Shown: positions 23,916 through 35,504 of the stretch, one piece after another
Numbering within the stretch: position 1 is the first letter of the stretch
Layout of the letters: every line of letters begins with the position of its first letter
Source: Cryphonectria parasitica EP155
Taxonomy: Eukaryota > Ascomycota > Sordariomycetes > Diaporthales > Cryphonectriaceae
Length of the DNA stretch: 64,000 nucleotides
Assembly (NCBI RefSeq): GCF_011745365.1
Contig: NW_024468913.1
Location: 682,001-746,000, forward strand
Direction: 5' to 3'
The notes under the pieces: generated by a model
The model's database searches: none
What the model saw: only the letters and a program-made list of their open reading frames with translations
Told to the model about the DNA's origin: nothing
Made by a program: the position numbers and the translations under genes

Positions 23916-24868
23916 CTTGCCCCCTCTTTTTTTCTTCTCTCTTTCTCTCTTCTTCTTCCCTCACTTGAAGGCGTAAGGAGGGTGGCTCGAGCTGAAAGTC
24001 ACAAAAGGGGTCGGCCTGACGCAATGGATGTGACCTGAATGCGAAATGAGGCTTACTCAGGTAGCCTTTGGTGGCACAAGGTCCCCGTCTAGCCTCTGCC
24101 AAGAGCGATGATGCGGTCTCTAGGAACCACAACAGGCTGTATCGTGACTCTTTGCCGGCCACGTCCGAGACAAAAGCACAGAAAACCCTGTGTAATAGCT
24201 ACAGCCACAACAGTGCGTCGAAGCTGCGGTAGTTCTGCGTCCAGAGACGCAAAAGTTGTGCGACACGATGCGTAGCAGCTGAGATGTGGAGTTTTGTGGC
24301 ACTCTGTGAGAACCTGGTGCTAGGCGAGTTGGGGTGTGACGTGACGGCTTTGGCTCTCATACACTCTTTCTCCCGCTCACACACTCTATCGTAGTCGATG
24401 GCTGTACTCAAGAGCTTCTTGGCCCTATAGAAGCTGAGAGCTGAGGGTGTGTAGATGCAAGGCGCCACCGGCACGTCGAAACAGTATCACCCGCCAGTCC
24501 AGTACAGTCCAAGCCTTATGACTCCTGTTCTCTGTTTCTTGTCGTCGGCGGCTGATAGGAGGGAGAGAAACAGACGCGGTTTCGGTGTAGGCTGGATGGC
24601 GACTGTGCTGCGCAACAAGCGGGTCTCCTCCCCAAGTTAGGCAATTGGGGGCTCGTCACTTCAGGCAGCAGTCGTCACGTGGTGGTGCACACGTTACCTT
24701 GGCTGGCAACACTCCAGCCTCATGGTATATTTTCCTGTCCTCCTGGTTGGGATCGGAATTGATGAGAGTACTCACTTTCCACATGGTGACATGGTCGCGG
24801 GTTGAAAAGGATGCTCGTGACTTTTGTTTACAACGGCCAGGTCGAGGAAGCTGTCCCCAGCTTCGTGA

Positions 24869-24891
24869 GGGTAAGGGTTAGGGCTAGGGCT
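24869..24891 (+). repeat. short interstitial telomere-like repeat
   Basis: The bases read as four imperfect hexamers of the TTAGGG kind (GGGTAA, GGGTTA, GGGCTA, GGGCT). Ascomycete telomeres are usually TTAGGG, so this is an internal telomere-like stretch or a cluster of telobox-type promoter elements. Confidence 0.5.
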
Positions 24892-25271
24892 CAAAGAGGA
24901 TAGCTTAGGTGGTCTTCGTCATTTCGGGTTGGACATGACTAGGCAGAGAATGGATTCAGTTGTTTATAAGGATACAGTATGTTCCCATTCCTTTTCATTA
25001 ATATTGATTTATTGTTATATGACCAAATGCATCTGTTGAACAGCTTTCTACCATGTATGTAAGGGTCTATCCTCAAGTGCATCCATGATGTGCCCTTTTC
25101 TTCTGGCATAAAGACATCAGAGTTGTTGCTTGGGTACAGTACACTTGAGAATCATCTGGATCGCGCAGAAGAGTCTTGGTACTTGTAAAACGGGGCTCAA
25201 GCTCTCTGTACAATTTTTTAGTCATTTGGCAGCTCCGACCCACGTTCTGTACATATATGTAATTATCCCCG

Positions 25272-25353
25272 TCTGCCTCTAGGCAGATGTGAGCTCGTTC
25301 TTGACAACCCCGCCTCGATACGTTCGAGGCTATCGGCCGCTGTTATCGAGGCC
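25272..25353. repeat. cluster of perfect hairpins
   Basis: TCTGCCT-CT-AGGCAGA at 25272-25287 is a perfect 7-bp inverted repeat. GCCTCGA-TACGT-TCGAGGC at 25312-25330 is a second one, and the arm ATCGAGGCC recurs at 25345-25353. No gene explains them. Confidence 0.5.
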
Positions 25354-26460
25354 TTGGTCTTCAGACTAACCTGTGACGCAATTGTATCTAGGTGGACTGC
25401 AAAATGTTTCTCTTACAGCAACACGGTCGTCTAGCAGACACATTGGGCGAAGTGCAGTGGAGGGAAAAGGCCGGACAGCTACTGGATGTGCTATATTTCG
25501 TGCAGTGTCTCGTGTGCTAGTAGCTCCTCCCCATCGTCTTCTTCGGGAAATGGACCTGGAGATCTTTGATTGTGGAAATAAATTACGGTATCGTACGAAA
25601 CGATGTCCATTTCTAGGAATAAGACGGTATGGAGGGATTTCCAGCGCAATTTTTCAATGTTTTGAAACATCCAGAGCCAAGTAACTGTTCTTTGTCGACT
25701 GCAGAGAGAACGTGCTCAATTCCTAAGTTGATATCGGGAAGCCTGAATTAAGGAGGATGAAAGAAAATCCAGATGGAAATCTCTAAGAAGCTAGAACGGT
25801 TAGCAGAATGAAACCACTTGGGATGTGTAGGAGAACCAGCTACCACGCCATAAATCAAAGCAACTTGCAGAAATCAATCTATAGATGAGTGGCTATGATT
25901 TTTGGGAGTGCACATCGAAGGAGGCTGTTCAGGGAACTGCCAAGGGCTGCAAATGAGACTCCCTCAAGCCCAGCCAATCTTTCGAGACACAACGACTGCA
26001 CTTGGCTAAGTACGTGATTTATTTTGAAAGCCTGGAAATTGTTGTTCTATCCCCACATTCAGTCGCCCTTTTGTTTTTCCATTTTTTTTTCCATCAGTAC
26101 TTTCCTCAGGTTGACGATAAAGTTGATGGGTGATGTAAGTTGTGCAATCATGGGCAAACCTAGCTCCTGACGTAGGACAGGGGTGGTCCAGCTCGAGGCT
26201 GCCCCGCACTAGCACTTCGGAAGCTAGTGACTGCAGAAAGGCTCGTGGAAGCGCCTAGAAATCTCCAAAGCAACTGTCTCTACATAGTATTGCCTGCCAG
26301 ACCATCGCCAGCTTTCAAGCCTCCCCAGCCTTTTCTTTCCATATTTCCGGACCTCACTCTTCTCACGCCATACTCTGAGCAACACTTCTTACATTGATAC
26401 CCTCTGTTTTCTTCAATTTAGAAGTTTGGAATTCATCACACAGATTGCAAATCATCCAAG

Positions 26461-28374
26461 ATGTCCACTGCTGATGAGCTGAAGGCTCTGGGCAACAAGG
26501 CCATTGCCGCAAAGAACTTTGACGAGGCTGTGTACGTACCTGTTCTCAGGATCCCCGCTACCTGTTTTCTTTGGAAGACCTGTTGGCTCGAGGCTCATAG
26601 ATCTAACCCTTCTCCTGAACAGTGACAAATTCACCCAGGCCATCGCCTTGACACCTGACAACCACATCCTCTACAGCAACCGCTCTGCTGCATATGCCTC
26701 CAAGAGGGACTACGACAATGCCCTGCAAGATGCCGACAAGACCACAGAGCTCAAGCCAGACTGGCCCAAGGGCTGGAGTCGCAAGGGCGCTGCCCTCCAT
26801 GGAAAACGCGATCTCTCGGGCGCCCTTGAGGCCTACAAGAAGGCATCCGAGCTAGACCCCTCCAACGCTGCCGTCAAGAACGACATTGCCAATATCGAGA
26901 AGGCCTTGCAGCAGCCACCACAAGACCCCATGGGTGACCCTATGGGCGGCCTGGGCCAGATGTTCAACGATCCCAACCTCATTACCAAGCTCGCCTCGAA
27001 CCCCAAGACCAGCTCTCTCGTGTCCGACGCCTCGTTCATGCAGAAGATTCAACAAATCCAACGAGACCCCAAGTCTCTGGACTTTCAAGAGATGATGGGT
27101 GACCAGAGGTTCCTGCAGGTGCTGGGCGTCCTGATGGGTGTTGATATGCAGATGGGCATGCCTGGCGAGGCGGACCCGGCCGGCGCTGCGGGCCCTCAGG
27201 AGCCCGAGCAGAAGTCTGCACCAGAGCCAGCCCCCAAGAAGGCCCCGGAGCCAGAGCCAGAGCCAGAGCCCATGGACGAGGACGAGGAGTCAATCAACAA
27301 GAGGAAGGCCAAGGAGGAGGCCGACAAGGAGAAGGCGCTTGGCACGGCCGAGTACAAGAAGCGCAATTTTGACGCCGCCATCGAGCACTACACAAAGGCC
27401 TGGGAGACTCACAAGGACATCACCTACCTGACCAATCTGGGCGCGGCCTACTTTGAGAAGGGAGATTACGATGAGTGCATCAAGGCCTGCACAAAAGCCG
27501 TTGACGAGGGTCGCGAGATCTACGCCGACTTCAAGCTGATCGCCAAGGCGTACTCCCGCATCGGTACTGCCTACGAGAAGCAGGGCGACCTAGAGAAGGC
27601 TATCGAGTACTACAACATGTCTCTGCGCGAGCACCGTACACCCGAGACCCTGAACAAGCTCCGCGCTGCCGAGAAGAGGAAGCTCGAGGAGGCCAAGACA
27701 GCCCTCATCGACCCAGAGAAGGCCGAGGAAGCCCGCCTCAAGGGCAATGACTATTTCAAGAAAGCCGATTGGACCGAGGCGTACAAGGCATACGAGGACA
27801 TGGCCAAGCGCGCGCCTGAGGACCCCCGCAGCTATTCCAACAAGGCCGCCGCGCTGATCAAGCTCGGCGAGCTGCCCAGCGCCCTGGACGAGTGCAACAC
27901 CGCCATCAAGAAGGACAAGACCTTTATCCGCGCCTATATCCGCAAGGCCCAGTGCCTCTTCATGATGAAGCGATACTCGGACTGTCTGGACGCATGCGAC
28001 GAGGCTGCGCAGGTCGACAACGAGCACCATGGCGGTGCAAACGCCAAGGAGATCGAGCAGCAATCCCAAAAGGCGCTGGGCAAGATGTACGAGAAGCGCG
28101 AGAACGAGACCGAGGCACAGACCAGGGAGAGGATCATGCAGGACCCCGACGTAAGTGACATCCTCTCTGCCAAGATGTGTAGATGAGAGAGAGAACATTG
28201 ACTGACAATTGTATGTGTGAACAGATCATGAGCATCATGCAGGATCCCGTCATGCAGTCGATTCTGCAGCAGGCCCAGTCCGACCCTGGTGCACTCCGCG
28301 AGCACATGAAGAATGCCAGTGTGCGTTCCAAGATCCAGAAGCTGATCGCCGCAGGTGTCATCCGCGTTGGCTGA
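26461..28374 (+). CDS. STI1: Hsp70-Hsp90 organizing co-chaperone Sti1/HOP
   Basis: Three exons, 26461-26531, 26623-28150 and 28225-28374, give 582 aa, normal for Sti1. The order is the family's: TPR1 (residues about 3-118, with LKALGNKAIAAKNFDEAV and LYSNRSAAY), the DP1/STI1 domain (about 125-196, DPNLITKLASNPKTSSLV and QMGMPG after it), a Pro/Glu-rich linker, TPR2A and TPR2B (about 262-500, with KEKALGTAEYKKRNFDAAIE and EEARLKGNDYFKKADW), and the DP2 domain at the end (IMSIMQDPVMQSILQQAQ, closing with AGVIRVG). It bridges Hsp70 and Hsp90 in the cytosol through their EEVD tails. The start is certain because exon 1 encodes the first TPR helix. Frames continuing past the donor at 28151 give a short false C-terminus, so the third exon is needed. 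Confidence 0.96.
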
Positions 28375-28416
28375 GCTCGCTGAGGCCGACCTGAGTGGGA
28401 GAAACATGAGAAGGGA

Positions 28417-28428
28417 GGGGGGGGGGGG
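28417..28428. repeat. poly-G run after Sti1
   Basis: About 12 consecutive G just downstream of the Sti1 stop codon, in the presumed 3' UTR. Confidence 0.8.
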
Positions 28429-28706
28429 TAGAAAAGGAGAGAATGGTTTTTTGGCGAGAACAGAAAAGGGATTAAACGACGAGACGATACGACCAGAGCC
28501 TAATTCCGGTTCAAGAAAATGAAGATGGTATTTGGCGCATCGTGCCATAGGCATATTCTTCGCCCGTGAAGGCGTTGCTTATGACTTCGCGTGGCATGTA
28601 TATGCTTTTTGCTGCATATTCCAGAGCAAGCAAGGTGGATATTTTATCAATAGGTGTTCTGTATGTAGGTATTAGCGACGCTTTTGTGCAGAAGCATCAT
28701 CATTGA

Positions 28707-28727
28707 ATCATCATCATCATCATCATC
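28707..28727. repeat. (ATC)7 microsatellite
   Basis: Seven perfect ATC units lie between the converging Sti1 and cupredoxin genes. The 600-base gap 28375-28978 holds nothing else that I can support. Confidence 0.85.
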
Positions 28728-28978
28728 TTTCATGAACCTCACCGAGAACGACGACAAAGAGGAATTATGAACAGTTACTTGATCTTTGCGATAGCAAATG
28801 AACATGCTACTGGATTAATCTACTAATTGTTTCTTTTTTCATCGAGGCCATAGTATAGTACAAAACTAAGAGGTTGCGGCCAGCCAACCCCATCCCTATC
28901 CTCACAGCAGGCTGACCTGGACATGGTCGTTCCCGCTTTTGTGGTTTCCTCCCTCCTTACTTTCCCTTTCTTACCCCG

Positions 28979-30094
28979 TTACCGCCTCACAGTCAACAAC
29001 ATAGTCCCCAGCGCCATCGCTCCAGCAGCGACAAATACTCCTCCCCCCACCTGCCTCCCTACCGCACCCGCCGTGACAACCTGCGGCGAAGCCTCCGCAG
29101 CAGCCGCTCCCGTCCCGTTGGATAGCAGACCAGCCGTAACCATCGCCGCCGTCGCGTTGCTGGCGCTCGTCCCAGACGGTCCCACGACCACCGTCGCAAA
29201 GGCCGTGGCCGTGCCGCCGCCTACGACGCTGTTGGCTACTGTGACGGTTGCGGTTGCTACGCCGCCGCCGCCGCCGCCGCCGCTGGTGACGGTGGTGGTG
29301 GTGGGAGCGGAGGAGGAGGTTAACGAGGAGTTGGCCAGGATCGAGTCGGCGATGGGGATGGCGGCTACGACGCCACCCGAGACGAGCTTGGCGGGGGTGT
29401 TGGACGGGGCTGTGGAGGCGGCGTTGGCGTACTGGATGAGAGAGTCGGAGTTTCTGGGGACGGAGGACATTATAGGAGTTAGCAGCTTTAACCAAGGTGC
29501 TGTTGTACCGCTCTGCTACTTGCTGGCTCGGTGGGAATCATACTCCTTGGCGGCGAGCTCACATCCGGTCTGAGGCAAGCAGCAGAAGGGAAATGGAGAT
29601 GGACCCCTTCGACCAGACAAGATGATAACAGAAAGAGCGAAAAGGAAGAGAGAGTAATAGAGGAAAGATGAGGAATAGAACCCCACTCACCCATTAATCA
29701 CCATAACCATCCCGCTCTGACAGTGCGTGGCCTGCGCACAATACAAAAAAATAGGCTCCGTATCCGCGACGGGCACATCAAACGTCCCAACCATGGCGCT
29801 GTCGCCCGCGGCCTGGTCAAACACGATGAAGCCGCTGTGCACGCCATTCACGGTGCCGCCATTGGTGGCGTCGACGGGCTGGCAGGGGGAGGCCTCGAGG
29901 GACTGGGTGACGGAGTGGTTGACGGCAGCGAACTGGAACTGAACAATGTCTCCTGGGTTGGCGGTCACGGAGTTGGGGGTGAAGGATAGCGAGGAGCCGC
30001 CGACGAGGACGGGGATGAGACGCGGGGTGCCGGAGGTGGTTGGTAACGTGTCGGTCGTCACTGGAAGAGCATGTCAGATGAGGATGGGCCTTTT

Positions 30095-30125
<31 letters not shown>

Positions 30126-30348
30126 TCCAAGCCTCTCTCCGCCTCTCTCTATTCGATTTGTTTTTGAGGAGAGAAAGGAACATGGGGTGTACATATGTCG
30201 CTGTCTATCTGGATAAAAAAGGTGGGATTTTTGAATTGTGTCGAGAAGACAGCAGATAGGTTGGTTGGTAAATACTTCACCTACCCTGAAAAGTACTCTC
30301 GACGCCCGCCGTCAAGGCGGACCAGAGGAGGAAGAGGGCTCGCCTCAT
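28979..30348 (-). CDS. cupredoxin-domain surface protein, probably membrane/GPI-anchored
   Basis: Three exons on the minus strand, 30348-30285, 30060-29691 and 29453-28979, give 302 aa with matching phases. Exon 1 encodes a signal peptide (MRRALFLLWSALTAGVES). Exon 2 encodes a cupredoxin fold at residues about 35-145: SFTPNSVTANPGDIVQFQF, VNHSVTQS with a His, EASPCQP, and YCAQATHCQSGMVMVING, which provides the Cys, His and Met expected of a type-1 copper site. Exon 3 is Ser/Thr/Ala/Gly-rich, includes a run of seven Gly, and ends in a hydrophobic segment (FVAAGAMALGTMLLTV) followed by RR. Such proteins are known in fungi as extracellular serine-rich cupredoxins at the cell surface. The hydrophobic tail could be a GPI signal or a membrane anchor. 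The third-exon acceptor (CCCCAG at 29454) was chosen because it alone keeps the Ser-rich frame open. Confidence 0.85.
30096..30125. repeat. (CA)n microsatellite in cupredoxin intron 1
   Basis: A nearly perfect CA repeat of about 30 bases. On the coding strand it reads TG near the 3' part of the first intron of the cupredoxin gene. Confidence 0.85.
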
Positions 30349-31893
30349 GTCGAGATTCCAAGTCGAGTACTTCGAAAAGGAAGAGATGAGAAAGAGGAGG
30401 AACCAGATTATAATAACATCGGTAACAAGGGGTATAAAAATATAGTATAAAAAAAGAGTGTACGTATACAATTCTCAAATTATCAGAGCTTGTCGTGGCA
30501 TGAATCCCGGCTGTACAGCGGACAAGACGACAGACGGCGGAATGGAGCCCCGGACACCTCGAGACACAAGAAAGAGCGGAGCACACGGTGGCGACGGTGA
30601 CGATGAAGATGATGACGAGGGGATCCGTCGTAATGGCGAACTTAGAAAGGACAATGCCTCAAGGCACCGTGCGCGCGTAACGGCGAAAAAGAAGAAGAGC
30701 CGGTCTTCTCAAGTCCCAGGACCAGCAGGATAGAAATAAAACAAAGGAGTGCGTTGGAAAGTTTGCAGGTCAGAAGAGCCTCCTGGGCATCATCACCTTC
30801 ATCATCATCCGAAAGAAGGGGAGAGCAAACAAGATCGCAGACAGAACCCTCTCCAGCGTGCGAAAAGGGACGAGGGAAGGACGTGACAGAGAGGGGAAAT
30901 CAGTACAAGTCGCAGATCTTTCCTCGTCGCTTCTCTTTTCCTCTACTTCTTCTTTTTTTTCTTTCTCTCCTCCTCCCCCCTCGAGCAGCAGCCGGTGCTA
31001 CTCATGCGTTCGTGCGTGTGTAGATACATGTTTCGTGTTCCCTTTGCCCCCCGGTTTTCCCACGTTTCGGAATAGCCTCATCTGATGTCGGAGATGCAGG
31101 CTGAGACCCACACCCGCACACACGCACACAGACACACCACCCCAAAGGAGCGTAGCGTACTGATCAACCCTTGTATGAACCGACTGATGGTGCTGCAAAG
31201 GATACCCAAGGACCAACCGTTTTCTCAATTTGCTCGACCTGTAATCATTGATTTGATAGTATTTAGACTGGTTGTTAGTAAGTAGCCAATGCAGAGTTGG
31301 TCAAGAGGAGAACGTTAATGCCGGCAACGGAACATGGGGTGCTGCTATTAATACAAATAATCAACGCCCAAGTAAATTTTGGAGCAGACCCCGGTAAGGC
31401 CAAAGTCGCTTTCTAACCCCAAGGATCAACAAATGGCGTTTCTTGGCGAGTCTGGTCACAAATTAAGCTTATGAAGCAGAACTGCCGACGATCCCCGTGA
31501 TCGACGCTGCACCACCAGAGGGTTCGATGCACTGTCTGGAGTCCAACATAGTTATGTGTAGTATCTCGATTGGTCTATGCTTGATTATGTACACGGTCAA
31601 AGGCATTAGGGAAGAACATCCAGGGCCAGTAAAAAACTCTCTTCTTTCCTCGGGTCCACAGCGCGGTTTGTATGAAAGCAGACTCTACAACAAGGCCTTT
31701 GGGCATTGTCTGTGCACCTTCTACTCACTGTAGTCCCAGTTCGCATGCTGGATCGTCTTTGGTGTCCAGAAGACGCTTGCGCATCCATGCTTGGTTTTTT
31801 CTTCTTTTTCTTTGGAGTATAATATTTCCCCTTCAAAGCCCATCTTTAAAATTCCTCGGCCGGTTCGAATCGCTATGCAGAGAGCTCGGATGA
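30349..31893. other. 1.5 kb intergenic stretch
   Basis: This lies between the 5' end of the cupredoxin gene and the 3' end of HMG-CoA reductase, both on the minus strand. It is purine-rich near 30540-30900 and CT-rich near 30920-30990. Frames here are short and have no domain. Confidence 0.4.
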
Positions 31894-34800
31894 CTACCTC
31901 TTCGCCCTGTCCACGGCAGCCTGACTCGTCATGCTCGTCATCATGAGTCCTGGAGGAGGTGCGGGTGTGCTCGACCGCGTGGGCGGGGCGGATCGGTTGT
32001 GTGCCATGTGCGCCTGGACAAGATGGCCTGCAGCAAGCGCACTGCAGAGCGACAGCTCACCGGCCAGCACTGTCGCAGCCACCACGCGGGCGAGCTGCTG
32101 CGCGTTCCTGCCAGGCGTGATGGGGTGAGCGCCGCGCACGCCAAGCATGTCGAGCATGGCAGACTGGGGTTCCAAGATGGTGCCGCCACCAAGTGTACCG
32201 ACCTCGATGGAAGGCATCGACACAGAGATCTGGAGGGAGCCGCGGAGACTGTGATTGCGTTGTTAGCCTGGGATATAGGTTCTCAAGAGATACTACTACT
32301 AGTACTACTCGATAAAGAGCTGGAGGGGTAAGAAAAGACTCACTTCTTCATGATGGTGATGCAGTTAGCGCTCTCCACGACCTGCGCCGGATCCTGGCCC
32401 GTTGCGATAAAGATGGCCGCCACGATGTTTGCGGCATGGGCGTTGAACCCTCCCACACTGGCCGCCATTGCAGAACCGATCAAGTTCTTGTCGATGTTGA
32501 GCTGCACCAGGGAATCCACGTCCGTCTTGAGCACAGACCTGACAATATCAGCAGGGATGATGGCCTCGGCGACAACACTCTTGCCTCGGCCCTCGATCCA
32601 GTTGATGGCAGCAGGCTTCTTGTCGATACAGTAGTTGCCGGACAGCGAGACGATCTGCATGTCTCCAAAGTTGTGATCCGTAGCCATGACGCGCAGTGCG
32701 TGCTCGACGCCCTTGGAGATCATGTTCATGCCCATGGCGTCGCCCGTCCGGCTCTTGAAGCGAATGTACAGGTTCGTGCCGGCGATGGTGGATGTCATGG
32801 CCTCAAGTCGCGCGAAGCGGCTGGTCGAGTTAAAGGCATCCTTCATGACGCTCTGGCCAACCTCGGAGTCAAGCCACAGCTTGGCAGCGCCAGTGCGTTC
32901 CAGGGTCTCAAAAGTCACACAGGGTCCACGGGTCATGCCGTCTCCAGTCAGGACCGTGACAGCGCCACCACCAGCGTTGATGGCTTTGCAACCACGGCTT
33001 GCGCTGGCAACCAGGACACCCTCGGTCGTGGCCATTGGAATGAAGAAGCTCTGCCCATCAATGACAAGAGGTCCAGCAACACCAACAGGGAGGGGCATGT
33101 ATCCGATGACGTTCTCACAGCAGGCGCCAAGAACAAGATCCCAGTTGTAGGCCTGATACGGAAGCTTGGATCGTTCGAGAGAGTTGGTGATGTCCGTGGT
33201 CGCCTTTGTTCGGGCAATGATGGCGCGCCGGATCTTAACGGCCCGGGTGGTGTCCTTGAGGGTCCTCTCCAGGCTGTGTCCCGGCACCTTGCCCTTGAGC
33301 GCAAGACCGATGATCTCTTCGTCCGTCATCTCGGCGATGCGCTTCTCCACAAGCAGTTTCTCGAGTTCGGCATAGGGGCGAGAAGGGGCCTCGGATAGCA
33401 TAGACGTAGTAGATGCGTTGCGCTGAATGGCCGCATTTTCGGACTCGTCGTCGGTCGGGGCGGGCGTGGGAGGCATCACGTCTGCAGTCGGTGTACGCGA
33501 TGACCTCTCAAAGCCGCTCGTGACGGGGGTGGCATCGGCATCGTTGAACTTCTGGGCCCGGGCAAGCTCCTTAACATCAATCGGGCGCGTGGGAACATTG
33601 GGATCCCGAATGCCCCATCGAGCAGCGTTGAACAAATATCCGTTGAAGGCGACGCTCAAGGCCAAGGCAATCATAATCCACTTGGACAGCACTGGGTCCT
33701 CCAGGCTCTTGAGAACGCCTCCGACCATACGGCCGCCCACTCCGTAGCCCATGTCTTCAACGTCCTCGGGGGCCTTCTCAACATCCTTGCCGTAGTGCAC
33801 AGATGGGAACTCAAGCTCATACTTGATCGGCGTCAGGATGGTGACCGCAACCTCCTGGTGGTTGGCAGTGGCCTGCGCCAGGATGCTGTCCAGCCCATTG
33901 GAGGCGACCTTGAAAGGATCAACGGGCGGGTTGGCGACCAGACCGCCAAGACCGCCAGCCCAGGACGAGATGCTGGACAGGGAGTCGGTCTCGCGGAACG
34001 GGATGGTGCAGAGGTTGATGGCGTTGATGAGGACGAATCCGCCGACCATAAGAACCTTGAATTTGGGGACACTCGTGCTCTTGATCTTTCTACCGAACAG
34101 CGAGGTGCCAGGCTGGCCTTTGCCGTCGGCCCTGGGCCAGTCATTGTTCTGAGCCACATTCTCAGCAACACGGTGGCTGATTCCGTCATCCTCCAGAGCG
34201 CGGCGCATCTCGACATGGCGCTTGATGCGGTTGATCTCCAGCTTGATGCAGAGGATAGCGGTGTAGAAGGTGAAGAGCAGGATGCAGTCGAACAGCAGGA
34301 TCCAGGCGGCGAGGAAGCAGAACTGCTGAAGTCCTCCCTGCACGCCAGAAGCAGCTCCAATGACGAGGACCACAATCTCGATAACGTAGTCCTTTACAAT
34401 CTCGAAACCCTTCTCCCGGATGGCAACCTGGATGGAAGACTGGATGGCGTTGGAGTTCTCAATTTTGCGGTCTTTGCCCTTTTTTGCCTGTGCAGCCTTG
34501 TGCTCGATGGAGTGTGTCAGGACAGCGCGGGTGAGGGTAGTGTTCTTCTCAAACCCAATGGTGATGACCAGGAACGGAAGACCCTCAGAGAGCAGGACCA
34601 TTGAGATAGGAACACCGAGCTTGGTGGTGACGATCAGGCCGAACATGAAGGCGAAGGCTGAGGAGAAGAGGGTGCTTGCGGCGAGCCAGAAGTTGGATCC
34701 CAGACGGCGCATGGACAGAAACAGGGAGACAAAGGTCAGATGCATCGACATGTACCCGAGAACCATAATGATGATATCGAGCGTCTCGGCGTTCTTGAGC

Positions 34801-35504
34801 AGGTCGATGAAATCGTACCAGGCGTTGTGCGCCCACCTGGCGATACTGCTCCGGGGGTTCACCCTCGCCGCCTTCATGATCCACATCTTGTTCTCCTCGC
34901 CATCACCAGTGCGTCTTGTCTCCTGGCTGGGGAGATCACTTGGGAGCTCCTGCGCAGCGGCAAGGAACGCAGGGGCCTGGTTGTACGGCACAGCAAGGGC
35001 CATGGAGATCTCTTGCGAATAGGCGGTCAGAGAGTTGGAGGTCGACGGCAGGGGCGTGATGGACAGGTTCTGTGGGATCGGGATCGTCTTCAGTGACTCG
35101 GCAGTTCTTGGCGGATCGGTGGAGAAGGACTCGGGAAAGACGAAGGTGAGAAGAGCGAGGTGGTCGGCATCGTCGACAGTCTCGGAATCTATGTCCCAGG
35201 TCTGCCATTTCCAGCTCGAGTCGGGACCGGCGCGAAGGCTACGGCTGCCCTCGGCCAGGGACGCCCAATCGGCCTTCCTAACAGTCCTTGTAGCATCGAA
35301 CAGCCTCTCCTCGAGCAGTCCGAGGTAGCTCGAACTGGCCAGGAGGGCAACCACGACAACAGTATGGATCGGGTGCGAGGCCGTCAGCTTGGAGACGACC
35401 TGTAGGAAGGGCGAGATCTTGGTGTTGAGCCAAGAGGGCGGCTCGGCCTTTGAGGCAGGCTGCTCGCCCCTGAATCGGGACGGGAGGAGGGAGGACGCGA
35501 TCAT
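31894..35504 (-). CDS. HMG1: 3-hydroxy-3-methylglutaryl-CoA reductase
   Basis: Two exons, 35504-32344 and 32248-31894, with a 95-nt intron, give 1171 aa, typical of filamentous fungi. The enzyme reduces HMG-CoA to mevalonate with NADPH, the committed step to sterols and other isoprenoids, and sits in the ER membrane. The N-terminal half has a first membrane segment ([17 protein letters not shown]), a luminal loop, and a polytopic sterol-sensing-type region (about residues 230-430). A charged linker follows. The catalytic domain carries [17 protein letters not shown], the Glu-containing [35 protein letters not shown], and in exon 2 GTLGGGT. The catalytic His lies in HMAHNRS near the C-terminus, and the Ser just after it corresponds to the AMPK/Snf1 phosphorylation site known in other HMGRs. 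The intron falls between ITIMKN and [13 protein letters not shown]. Confidence 0.97.

Larger units (their letters stand above)
23916..26460. other. 2.5 kb intergenic, divergent promoter region
   Basis: This lies between two divergent genes, the disordered nuclear protein (-) and Sti1 (+), so it should contain both promoters. Short frames show no domains. It contains a telomere-like stretch at 24869-24891 and a small cluster of perfect hairpins at 25272-25353. The block 26300-26420 before Sti1 is CT-rich. Confidence 0.45.

Noticed and set aside
23059..23976. 305-codon frame opposite the disordered nuclear protein
   Set aside because: It is the antisense shadow of the repetitive Ser/Pro/Lys-rich gene.
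26400..26460. Possible heat-shock element before Sti1 (GAA and TTC units near 26421-26435)
   Set aside because: Spacing of the GAA/TTC units does not fit nGAAnnTTCn, so I do not list it.
28923..29573. 216-codon plus-strand frame over the cupredoxin gene
   Set aside because: Shadow of the Gly/Ala-rich C-terminal exon on the opposite strand.
31860..31890. GGTTCGAATC resembling a tRNA T-loop
   Set aside because: The flanking bases do not pair into a T-stem and there is no acceptor stem upstream.
32436..33398. 320-codon plus-strand frame over HMG-CoA reductase
   Set aside because: Antisense shadow of the conserved catalytic domain.
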